Below are positions 31,501 through 40,897 of a DNA stretch of 64,000 nucleotides, piece after piece; position 1 is the stretch's first letter, and each line of letters starts with the position of its first letter. The stretch is from Closterium sp. Naga37s-1 (taxonomy: Eukaryota > Streptophyta > Zygnematophyceae > Desmidiales > Closteriaceae), in assembly GCA_947471745.1 (NCBI GenBank), contig CANJKZ010000172.1, positions 444,001 to 508,000 on the forward strand, written 5' to 3'. The notes under the pieces were generated by a model. The model had not been told where the DNA came from and did no database searches. It saw nothing but the letters and a program-made list of their open reading frames with translations. A program made the position numbers and the translations under genes.

Positions 31501-34462
31501 TGGTACCAGGAAGAGCGGTGGCGGGGGGAGGGACGGAGTGCGGTAGGGGAAGAGGCGGTAGTAGGGGACCGACTCGTCGAACGTGACGTCCTGGGAGGAC
31601 AGAACACGGCGAGAGGTGGGGTGGTAGAACTGCCACCCTGGGGCGTCAGGGGGGAAACCCAGGAAGACGCAAGGAGCAGCACGAGGGGACAGCTTGTCCG
31701 CAGACAAGTCGCGGACAAACGCCCGAGATCCCCAGACACGGAACGCAGACGCATCGCCAACCTTCCCCGTCCACAGCAAGGCTGGGGAGGTCTCCGGCAT
31801 GGAGACCCTGGGCTGAAGGTTGATCTGATGCGCCGCGTACCGAACCGCAAACGGCCACAGAAAATGGGGGGCAGCCGCATGCATCATGGACGTACGGGCG
31901 ACGTCCATGACCATGCCAATGCGGCGCTCAGCAATCCCATTTTGCTGTGGAGAGTCCGGAAGCGTGAAGGTCTGGCGGATGCCTCGTGCACGACAGTAGG
32001 CTCGCAGAAGGCCAGAGGAGAACTCTCCGCCTCTGTCAGAGTGCAGACGCAGAACAGGAAAGTCCGAGCCGAAGCTCCGCCTGAGCTGGAGACGAGCTGC
32101 GCGGATCCAGTCGATCAACACCTCAGTGACATCACCCTTGCTGCACAAGGGGAAGACTGTGGTGTAACGCGAGTAGTCGTCAACCACCAGCAGGAAGTAG
32201 CGCTCGTGACCCTGTCCACGGACGCGGGCCGGGCCCCACACGTCCATGTGAAGCGTCTGCAGCGGGGCCTCTGTCGGAGGAAACTGGGAGGAGTGAGGGG
32301 TAGCCCGCTGTCGTCCCTCGACACAGGGGACGCAGGTAGGGCCAGGCCCCGGAGGAAGTGGAGGGAGGGACCGGGGAAGACCAGAGACAAGGACACGGGA
32401 GGCCATGCTCCGGAGACGAAGCAGGGAGGGGTGACCAAGGCGGTGGTGCCAGAGGAGAGTCTCGTGAGACAGGGGGCGACACGAGCAGGGGGCAGACTCA
32501 GGACCAGACCTGGACGCTGCAGCAAACACCTGACCCGACGCAGCTACCTGACCAGACGCAAGGACCGGAGGAGACGCAGTGGTCAGTGTGTACAGGCTCG
32601 ACCCCGGCCGACGTGTAAACGTGGCCAGGTGTCGGCCTGTCCGAGCGTCCGTGCAGTGGGTCACCCGCTGACTCGCAGGAGTGAACTGGTGAACCCCCGC
32701 ATCCTGTAGGTCAGCACCACTCACCAAGTTCGTAGAGAACGAGGGGAGGTAAAGACCAGACAGGGTGCCAGAGGGGGCCGCCGGACACGGGAGGACAGTG
32801 GAGAAGTGAGCAAGGACAGGACCCCCAGAGGGGTCTGCCAGAGAGACTGCAACTGGCCGGCCAAGCGGCGTGAGTGTGGTGCGGTCTCGAAAGAAGGAGC
32901 GAGAAGCCCCCGAGTCAAGGGTGAAGGTGTGGGAGGCCGAAGCCGACGCAGAACCTGAGAGAGCAGACTCACCAGCACCTGAGGGAGCAGACGCACGAGC
33001 ACCTAGAGCAGCAGCCTCGCTAGCACCTAGAGCAGCAGCCTCACTAGTACCTAGAGCAGCAGACTCAATGCCCGGGTCGGGCGGAAAACACCGGTAACAG
33101 TCACCCTCATCACTAATAGTCACAGTATACATGGCAGCAAGAATAGCATCAAAGTCAAGGTCAAAGACAGCTACACCCGCCCTAGACAGCTCACCCCAGC
33201 GGGGGATCTCAGTGGCCTCAGGGAACTGGTGACGCCAAGCGTCCGTCAGGCGGCCAAAGCAGCGCTGGGTGGAGTGCGCACCCCCGCACTGCTCACCCGC
33301 GCGGTCGCCGGTGCGCAGGACGTAGGTGCACGGACCAGTACCCCAACCCCTCTGGCGTGCAGTGTACCACTCACGGAGCTGCTGAGGGGAGGGGACGTCA
33401 CGAGTGCGCTGCTGCTGCTGCTGCTGCTGCTGGCGCTGACCACCACCGGAGCTGACCCTCTGCGCAGCGCCACCCCGACCAGCTCCACCTCCTCCGCCGC
33501 CTCCTCCTCCACCGCCGCCACCTCCGCTCCCTCCGCCACCGCCGCTGCCGCCTGCGCCTCCACTGCCGCCACCTACACCTCCACCCCCGCCACCACCCCC
33601 ACCGCCACCCCCACCTCCTCCACCGCCTCCACCGCCGCCTCCACCGCCCCCGCTAGCTCCTCCAGCGCCCCTGCCCCCCTTGCCCTTGCCAGGGCGGCGT
33701 CTCCCGCTAGGGGTAGACGCTGCCCCAACCGACTCCAAACCAGCGAGGTCGGCCGCAGCAGCAGAGGCAACAGAGGGCAAAAGAGGGGAGGGGGAACACC
33801 CCTCAAAGATGGGGGTGCGAGGGTCACCACGAGAGGCTCCTACAGCGACTATGCTCTTTTCTGCTGCTAGGAGGGCCTTCTCGAGGAGGTCAACGGTGAG
33901 AGTGGTGGGACAAACCGAGAGGAAGTGGTCCCTGACTACGCGAAGGGAGTCAGGGAGACGGGTGACTATGTAGTAGAGGGTGATGTACATGGGGGGGGGG
34001 GTTCTTGGCGCAGAACTCAGCAGGAAGCGCAGTGCGGTAGCGAGTGTCACTAGTGCGGAGGTGCGTAATGAGGTCAGCGACTGTGGGAAAGGCAGCAAGG
34101 TCAGGGAAGAGGTACGGTAGCATGAGGCGGCTCAGTGCAGCAGTGGCAGGGGAGGAGTAGCGTGCAACTACAGCGTCGTACAAGGTCTGAGCACTCTTGT
34201 ACTGGCTAAAGTGCGCACGCTCAGAGGTAGGTAGGTGGCGACGCACAGCAAGACGTGCAGCAGTATCGCGCGTGGCCCACTGTGAGCGAACAGTGGCGTC
34301 AGCATCAGCAGCGGGGGCAGGAGAGGCACCAGAAGTGAGGTCAAAGAGGGAGAGGCCGTCTGCTCTGTCGCACTGTAAGAAAAGCTGCAGGTCATCTATC
34401 CAGACGTCAAAGTCAATGGCCCGACCCTCAGCGTCAAAAGCGAGGACACTAGGGGTAGCCAT
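28507..34462 (-). pseudogene. Copia-D gag-pol polyprotein (one-base slip in gag)
   Basis: Start at 34462 (MATPSVLAFDAEG) as in the sister copies. The Gag frame runs to a C run at 33991-34001 (11 C on the coding strand where Copia-B has 10 for the same codons); beyond it, an 1,863-codon frame covers the rest. Visible: poly-Gly tract, Cys/His knuckle, DSGAS protease, integrase with HHRLGH, HMDVWGP, HSDRGGEF and NGIAERR, repeat linker, RT with YVDDLVF, RNase H and the ANTADIFTKAL tail, TGA stop. It has CAG at all three sites where Copia-B or Copia-C carry TAG, so it serves as the reference copy. Whether the slip is real or a read error cannot be told from sequence. Confidence 0.93.
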
Positions 34463-34519
34463 GACAGCAGTAGACTAGCAGTGCAAACAGTAGGGTGAGG
34501 GCAGTGCTGTGAGAGAGGC

Positions 34520-35330
34520 GCTGCTCTTACCGGACAGGGCGGTTCGGGCGGCTCGGCTGCAGGGCGGCTCGGCGACTCGACGGCTGGGCGGCTCGGCTGC
34601 TGGGCGGCTCGGCGGCTCGGCTGCTGGGCGGCTCGGCTGCTGGGCAGCTCGGCGGCTGGGCGGCTCGGCGGCTGGGCGGCTCGGCTGCTGTGCGGCTCGG
34701 CTGCTGGGCGGCTCGGCTGCTGGGCGGCTCGGCGGCTGGGCGGCTCGGTTGCTGGGCGGCTCGGCGGCTCAGCGGCTGAGCTGCTCGGTTGCTGGGCGGC
34801 TCGGCGGGTGGGTTGCTCGTAGGAGTAGGAGCGGGGGCCGTAGGAGCAGGCGCCGGGGCCGTAGGAGCAGGGGCCGGAGGCCGCTAGGGCGGCGGATCGG
34901 GGCCGCGAGGGCGGCGGATCGGGGCCGCGAGGGCAGCGGAGTAGGGGCCGCGAGTGCGGCGGAGTAGGGGCCGCGAGGGCGGCAGATCGGGGCCGCGAGG
35001 GCGGCGAATCGGGGCCGCGAGGGCGGCGGAGTAGGGGCCGCGAGGGCGGCGGATCGGGGCCGCGAAGGGCGGCGGATCGGGGCCGCGAGGGCGGCGGAGC
35101 GGGGCCGCGAGGGCGGCGGATCGGGGCCGCGAAGGGCGGCGGATCGGGGCCGCGAGGGCGGCAGAGCGGGGCCGCGAGGGCGGCGGATCGGGGCCGCGAG
35201 GGCGGCGGATCGGGGCCGTGAGGGCGGCGGAGTAGGGGCCGCGAAGGGCGGCGGATAGAGCCGCGAGGGCGGCTCGAAGGGGCCGCGAGGGCGGCGCGAA
35301 GGGGGGGGGGGCCGCTAGGGCGGCACGAGA
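34520..35330 (-). repeat. Copia-D leader: GC-rich hairpin repeats
   Basis: Minus strand has roughly 20 units of GCCGC-CCTC-GCGGC-CCCGATC type (34870-35300), then a CCGAGCCGCC-type repeat near the gag start (34540-34820). Large open frames over it are compositional. Confidence 0.65.
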
Positions 35331-35393
35331 GAGGGGAGCGCGACTCGGGCAGGGGCTGAGTGCGCTCCGGGCAGGAAAAAAAAAAAAAACGGT

Positions 35394-35436
35394 GGGCCCT
35401 AGGAACAGTTCCCACGGGGGAACCTGCTCGATACCA
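35394..35436 (-). promoter_or_regulatory. Copia-D primer-binding site, hairpin and GGGCCC palindrome
   Basis: Minus strand: TGGTATCGAGCAGG (35423-35436) next to the LTR, then GTTCCC-CCGT-GGGAAC (35408-35423) and GGGCCC (35394-35399). Confidence 0.65.
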
Positions 35437-35565
35437 TGAGAAGAAACAAGGAATGAATGAACTATGAATGAATTTGGTACAAGTGCTAACCCTAATTGGG
35501 TTGTACCCCTTATGGGCTACCCCACTATAGCCTACACAATATGCATGAGCTATAATGTTCTGACA
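35437..35565 (-). repeat. Copia-D 5' LTR
   Basis: 129 bp, reads identical to the 3' LTR, followed on the plus strand by target duplicate cgttc. Confidence 0.95.
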
Positions 35566-35570
35566 CGTTC

Positions 35571-36393
35571 GTGTGTTGGCGCCAAGGCCTGCTGGTGCTC
35601 GACTGGCTCACAGTTTCTCCACCCATTTCCCCAATCCGTCATCAGTTACCTTTCGTACCCAGCATCACAGCCACGCCTCGCCCCACCCTGTTCCCGCACC
35701 CTGTTCAACGCAGACAACGCTGACGCTGCTACGCCTGAACCTGATCCCATCCCGTCATGCAGCTCTCGCCCTATGACGGGTCTGGAGTTTCTGAAAGGCG
35801 CAACAAAACACCCATACAGATTATACACCTGAGTAAACTAACATCAGAGTAAAAACATAAGTTTACTCTGACAACTCAGAGTAAGGCGTAAGAACAACCC
35901 TAGATTTCAGAGTTGGCAAAAAAACCACTATGGAAATCAGAGTACCTAAAATCCAAAAGTAGGCCCTGGTCGTTTTACTTGATGCTCTGTTTGCTAAACG
36001 TTTTTATTTTACCCTAATCTACCACATTCATGTCACACCACCATGCCAAATGTCGACATTTCCTGACACGAGAGGAGGGTTCCAGCTGTTCCTTTTACTC
36101 AAACCTGTTGAGAAGTGGTTGTTAGGCTACTGATACGGTAAAGGTTTTTTTAAGACCAAGTTAAGACTGTAAGAACTCATTTATGCTGGTGTATATATCA
36201 AGAAATCAATGTCGGAAATTCCCTTACCTCTCCCTGTCCTGGTGTCCCTCTCCTGTCTCTCCCTCCTTTCTTCCCCACTCTCTGCTGGTTCCCTTGTCTC
36301 ATGTGTATCACTCCCTTGTTGCTTTCTGGCCATGCTGACTCCTGTCTCTGAAGTTGTTCCTTCCTGCTGCTTGGTGGTACCTCCCTGCTGACT
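35571..36393. other. Intergenic sequence and probable 3' end of Gypsy-M
   Basis: To about 36000 it resembles the composition of 27700-27950 (actctg words). The part next to Gypsy-M contains, on the minus strand, a purine-rich stretch (about 36215-36330) that could include its polypurine tract. I could not identify an LTR by eye. Confidence 0.4.
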
Positions 36394-37690
36394 CTACTCC
36401 TTCTGATGCTGGGTATTCCCCTGCCCCCTCCCGTGACTCTGCGCCGCCCTCGCCCCAGTCACGGGACCCTGATATCCTGCCGCTCCGCCTCCCGCGCGAG
36501 CCACGTTGGTAATGTGATCCACGGCGCGCACCCCTGCTTCACTTTCCAGCACCAGCACTCCTGACTCTCGCACTTCCTTCACTGTCCAGCGTTGCTGTGA
36601 CAACCCCACATCCAAGCCATCCTTCTTAGGGCGTCGGATATACACTTCCTGTCCCTGCTGTAGTGCCTGCGGCGCTCCACTCGCCCTCTGCTCTTGGCGT
36701 TGCCTGTAGCGGTGGATGTCCCGCAGCTGTGCCACGTGCAGACTCTCCAGGGCCGCTGGCAACAAGCGCCGCAGATATTCTCCCCTCACGGCAGCCAGCG
36801 CTGCCCACTTCTCAGAGGTGCCAGCCGTCACCACATCCGTCAGCACTCGTGGTGCTCCCACTGGCAGCACTGCCTCTCTGCCAAAGAGCAGATGATAGGG
36901 TGACAGATCCCTGAGTGCCGCCTGCTTACTGAACCTATACCCCGCCATGATCCAGTGTAGATGCCGGTCCCAGTCCCTTTTCCGTGTCTCGCCGTATGCC
37001 CGTAGTCCGCGCTTCAGGGTTTGAATGAGCCGCTCCGTCAGGCCATCGCTCTGCGGGTGGTACCTGGACGTGGTGCGGTGTGGGATTAGGCAGGAGGCCA
37101 GTAATTCTTCAAATTCCCCTTGGAACTCGGTGCCCTGATCCGTCAACACTTCCCCGCACGCCCCAAAGCGCGTGAGCACTTGTTCTTCAAAAGCCTCTGC
37201 CACGGCCTCTGCTGTCTTGTGGCTTACTGCCCGCACCTCCACCCACTTGCTCACGTGCTCTATCATGACCACCACGTATCGTCGCCCTCTCTTGGTTAGG
37301 GGTAGCTCTCCCGCCAAATCCAGTGACCACCGATAGCCCAGCCCCATGACTGGCAGGGGCTGCAGCTCCGCCTTGCTCCTCTCGAATGCTGCTCGGTTTC
37401 TAATGCACGCTGGGCATTTGGCAACCCAGTCCTTGATTTCTCGGCGCATCCCTGCCCACCACCATCCTGTCTGCAGCAGCTGCTGCGTGCGCAATGGGCC
37501 AAAGTGCCCCAGCTTGTTGTGCACCTCCTGTATCACTCCTTCTCGCTCAGGCACCCTCTTCCATCCATCTTGTGTCCTGATCTGCACCTGATTCTGATAC
37601 CAGCGATAATGTTGCCCCCTGCTTCGAGCCCTCCGAGACCACCGCTCCTTCTGCAGTCTCTCCCCGTAGCCAGGCCAATGTCTCCGGGTC
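36394..37690 (-). pseudogene. Gypsy-M integrase
   Basis: Zinc region with H-x4-H (HNKLGH) and CPAC, then the DDE core: SLDLAGE, LTDQGTEF about 60 residues on, and HPQSDGLTERL with the catalytic Glu 35 residues later. The spacing is typical of Ty3 integrases. A C-terminal part with GQEVYIRRPKKDG and WTVKEV follows; no chromodomain signature is evident. It ends at a TAG. The preceding RNase H frame is shifted by one base around 37600-37690, so this part cannot be translated with RT unless frameshifting occurs. The segment is otherwise open. Confidence 0.9.
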
Positions 37691-38326
37691 TTCCCAGACA
37701 TCCGTGGCTCCTGCCTGCTGCTCCCTGCGCAGCGGTGTGACGGGATCTGCCAACAAGGCCGCCAATGCCATCTCTGGTGCTACTGCCGGCGGATTCCTGG
37801 AGAGGCCGTCCACATGCTGCATGGTCTTTTCCGGGCGATGCCGTATGGTAAACTGATACTCCTGTAGCTTCATCGCCCACCTGGCGTTCCTCCCCGTAAG
37901 ACTCTGGTTTTGCATTAGCCACAATAGCGGCAGGTGATCGGTGACCAGCGTGAATGGCCTGCCTTGCAAGTACACACGGAAGTGCCCCACTGCCCATACT
38001 GCGGCTAGTCCTTCGCCCTCGTACGAAGAGTAATTAGCCTCCGCTGGGTTGCATGATCGGCTGGCGAAGGCCACAACCTTCTCTTCCCCCCCTTCCTGTT
38101 GGCTGAGAATAGCACCCATGCCTGTGCTGCTCCAGTCTGTGTAGAGTACAAACGGCATGTCTGCCCGCGGTAGCTGCAGCACTGCTCCACTCTTCACTGC
38201 CTCCATCAGATCCTTGAGAGCGTCCTTCTGCTGTGCCCCCCACTGCCATTTGACGTCGTCCTTCAGCAGCTTGTTCAATGGTGCCGCCCTCCTGCTGAAG
38301 TTCTCCACGAATTTGCGGTAGTAGTT
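37620..38326 (-). pseudogene. Gypsy-M RNase H
   Basis: RT connection NYYRKFVENFS follows directly after the TAA at 38327, then an LYTDWSSTGMGAILSQQ motif with the first catalytic Asp, SYEGEGLAAVWAV with the Glu, and LVTDHLPLLWLM with the next Asp. This is the Ty3 RNase H pattern. The frame runs out near 37547, but homology passes to the integrase frame around 37620, so a one-base indel separates them. Confidence 0.88.
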
Positions 38327-39265
38327 TTAAAACCCCAGCAGGGCCCTGAGCGCGCTCTTATCCTTAGGTGGGGACACCTGGTCCAGAATGGCCACTTTCG
38401 CTTGCTGAATCGCCAGTTTCCCTCCCGCCACTTCGAATCCCAGGTACGTCACTGCAGTGTGCCCGAAGCGGCACTTCTTCGGGTGACAGGTCAGCCCTGC
38501 TTCCCTTATCCTTCGCAATGCCTCGGCCAAGCGCTCCACGTGCTCTCCTGGCGTAGTGCTGAACACTATGACATCGTCAATGTAGCACAGAGCCCCCTCT
38601 ATCCCTCGTAGCACCGCATCCATCACTCTCTGAAACAGCAGCGAAGCGTTCTTGAGGCCAAAAGGCATCCGGTTCCACTCGTACGCGCCGTCCGGTCCGT
38701 GGAAGGCAGTCTTCGCTTTATCTGCCTCCGCGATGGGGATTTGGTTAAATCCTTGCCTCATATCCAGCGTGGAAAACACCCGCGCCTCCGCCAGCTGGTC
38801 AAAGAGCTCGTCCACCATTGGAGTGGAATACCTTTCAGGGACTGTCACCTTGTTCAAGTCCCTGTAGTCACCGCACATGCGACGCGCCAGCACGGTCCCG
38901 GTGAGATCCATTCTAGCCGCCACCACTGTTGCCGCCGCATACTTTGATTCTGACCGACGTATGAGCCCTGCCTCCAACAGTTCCAGGCACTTCTCCTTGC
39001 ATATCTCCAAGTCCTGCGGGCTCATTCTGCGCCTCCTCTGGTATACCGGCACCGTAGTAGTTAGCTCAAGTGTCATGACCACGCAGTTGCAGCATCCCAA
39101 TTCCTTCAGCGAGTAGGCGAACGTCTGTCGATGTGATGCCAGAAGAGCTTCTACTGCTTGCCGATGTTCCCCTTGCAGTCCTTCTCCCACGTCCCACGAG
39201 AACTGCTCCTCCTCCGGTCTTGCTGCCCCGCCCGTTGTCCTCTTATGGGTCTCCTCTCCTCCTGG
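38327..39265 (-). pseudogene. Gypsy-M reverse transcriptase
   Basis: Ty3-type RT: VYQRRRRMSPQDLEI, RRMCGDYRDLNKVTVPERY, FSTLDMRQGFNQIPI with the first catalytic Asp, AYEWNRMPFGLKNAS and LCYIDDVIVFS (catalytic pair at about 38573-38584), then THLGFEV-like TYLGFEV and LRALLGF. In frame with the upstream acidic spacer, from which it is separated by the TAG at 39269, and with RNase H, from which it is separated by the TAA at 38327. All motifs are intact, so the decay is recent. Confidence 0.93.
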
Positions 39266-39271
39266 TGTCTA

Positions 39272-39715
39272 CGGGTCTGCCTCGGTTGTCGTTGCGTCCA
39301 GCGCCATGAATGCTGGCCCTATGGGTGGCCAGTCTGGTGGGTCGAAATAGTCGTAGAATCCCTCTCCCATGTCAAAGTCTGAGTCATGAAACTCCTCTGG
39401 GGTGTCCCCTCTGCCCACACCCGATTCTTCTTCCATTTCTTCCTCTGCCTCTTCTTCCCAATCTTCCTCACTTTCCTGTGGGTCTGCACATCGTCCAGGT
39501 ATGGCTTCTCTGTCGTCCCTCCAGTTGGCTCGCCTGTGCTCCTCCGGGATCCCTCTCCACCACTGATTCTCTTCTTTCTCCTCCAGTCCTCCCAGCATTG
39601 TCCATGCTTCCGTCTCCTTATCCGCCGCCAGTTGTGTCTGTGGCCCGACTGCCGTTGCCTTGCCGATGCGCCTCTCCAGCCATTTCCTCTCGAGATGGTT
39701 GGCCATGGTCATGAA
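39272..39715 (-). pseudogene. Gypsy-M acidic spacer between methyltransferase and RT
   Basis: About 145 residues with no recognised fold: a Trp-containing part (NQWWRGIPEEHRRANWRDD), a run dominated by Glu (EEDWEEEAEEEMEEES) and an aromatic/acidic end (GEGFYDYFDPPDWPPIGP). Same frame as the methyltransferase C-terminus and RT. It could be a protein-interaction tail of the methyltransferase or a linker cleaved by protease; no direct evidence for either. Confidence 0.6.
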
Positions 39716-40897
39716 CAGCCACTGTAGTGCGTTTAAATCCATAGCCCTGCCCAGCGTCGCCTTCCTCTCTTTCTCTGTCATCTGCTCACATGCCGTTGCG
39801 CCTGCCAGGAAACCCATGGCCAGTTCTCTCTCCTGTGCTGTGGGCTCTTCCCACACTCCACGTGCCTGATCGTATACCATGCCCGGGCCCGCATCATCCT
39901 TGAAGCCCCTCGCGTTTTCGTATGACACTAGCGTTGGCCATGCCTACCGAGGCTCTCCCACCTTGTTGCACGGGTACAACGTGGGGTGGTCCGCTTCCGT
40001 GACTGGCGCCGCCAGCCTCTCTGGCTCCAGGATGTCTTCCACCCGCCTCGCCCTTGGTCGCTCCATCCGTGACAGCTGATACCTCAGCGCCGCTTCTGGC
40101 ACCACGTTTTGCCAGTACCTCCTCGGCCGGTGTGCTCTGCTCCCATTTTGTGCTGCATCCCACGCCACTCCTGCCCCCAGTTCCTCCGTGATTTCTTCGC
40201 TGGCTGCTTGTATCGCCGGACGTGGGTCATCTATCATGTCCACATTCTCGATGATGTAAGCCACCTCCCCTTGCCGCTTCTTAATCATCTTCAGCACTCG
40301 CATCAGGTCTCTAAATTGTGCGCTCCGTGCGTCTCCCATGCCTCGGGCCCTCCCTGCTCGGGACAGCCCTTGACAGCTCCACCCCGCGATTACCAGATCA
40401 ATCCGTCCCCATTGCGCCAGCATGCCATCATCAATCTCCTCCACTCCGCTGCATAACCACTCTGCTCCCCTTTCTGCCGCTTCTTCCATTAACTGTTCAG
40501 GATACCTGGCTTTGAGCAGCTTGAGATGGTGCCAGGCCATCAAGTTCGCGCCGCCGTCATTGTCCACGTACATGTACTTGGCCACTGTGTGTCCTGACTT
40601 TAGCACCGCCGCCAGTCCGGTGGCTATTCCGCCGTACAGCTCCAGTATCACTAACGGCTTCTGGAGTGCTCGCAGGTTCAGGACAGGTTCTTGCAGGTTG
40701 TCACTGGCCCCCCAGATCTCTTCGTACTGCTTCCTGGCAGACTCCGTTTGCCCCATTTCCTTCCACGTCATGACGCCCAGCTCCTCTTCTAGCGGTTTTT
40801 CCATCGCCTGATAGGCCTCCCTTGGTTCCCTTCTGATGAACCGCACCGGTAGCTCTGCCAGCTCACTGTCGTGCTCCCAATAGGTCACCCGATACTT
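39716..40897 (-). pseudogene. Gypsy-M C5 cytosine DNA methyltransferase domain
   Basis: Would transfer methyl from S-adenosylmethionine to cytosine C5. Motif I LELYGGIATG (about 40645), acidic motif II-like YVDND, motif IV with catalytic Cys in AGWSCQGLSRAG (Cys at about 40373-40375), motif VI YIIENVD, motif VIII SRAHRPRRYWQN, then after the stop motif IX-like ERELAMGF (about 39817) and motif X-like LGRAMDLNALQW (39716-39754). The RxRRYW form resembles DNMT3/DRM enzymes rather than DNMT1, but the SCQ (not PCQ or PCN) is unusual. A TAG at 39944 cuts between motifs VIII and IX. No RFTS, BAH or chromo domain is attached. Position between protease and RT indicates release by protease. Confidence 0.88.

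Larger units (their letters stand above)
28167..35565 (-). mobile_element. Copia-D: near-intact Ty1/copia element
   Basis: Two 129-bp LTRs that read as identical, flanked by cgttc (28162-28166 and 35566-35570). On the minus strand: LTR, PBS, hairpin, leader repeats, Gag-Pol, 3' UTR block, polypurine hairpin, LTR. The only coding lesion is one extra C in a C run in gag, a position prone to assembly error, so this copy could be autonomous. Confidence 0.96.

Noticed and set aside
30815-32709. Plus-strand frames of 218 and 362 codons
   Set aside because: Antisense shadows of the Copia-D pol gene; the same shadows appear opposite Copia-B and Copia-C pol.
35571-36393. 3' LTR of Gypsy-M
   Set aside because: No sequence shared with 42732-43400 was found by eye beyond an 11-base coincidence (aacagctggaa).
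36180-36394. Extension of the Gypsy-M integrase past its TAG
   Set aside because: The frame continues about 70 codons as a Gln/Glu/Arg stretch, but this is a purine-rich tract and shows no homology.
2215-39946. TAG read as glutamine (variant genetic code, known in some ulvophyte algae)
   Set aside because: Sister copies have CAG at the same sites, TAG also closes Copia-F pol and the Gypsy-M integrase, and other lesions (TGA, TAA, indels) exist. Mutation explains the data better, though host genes would be needed to settle it.
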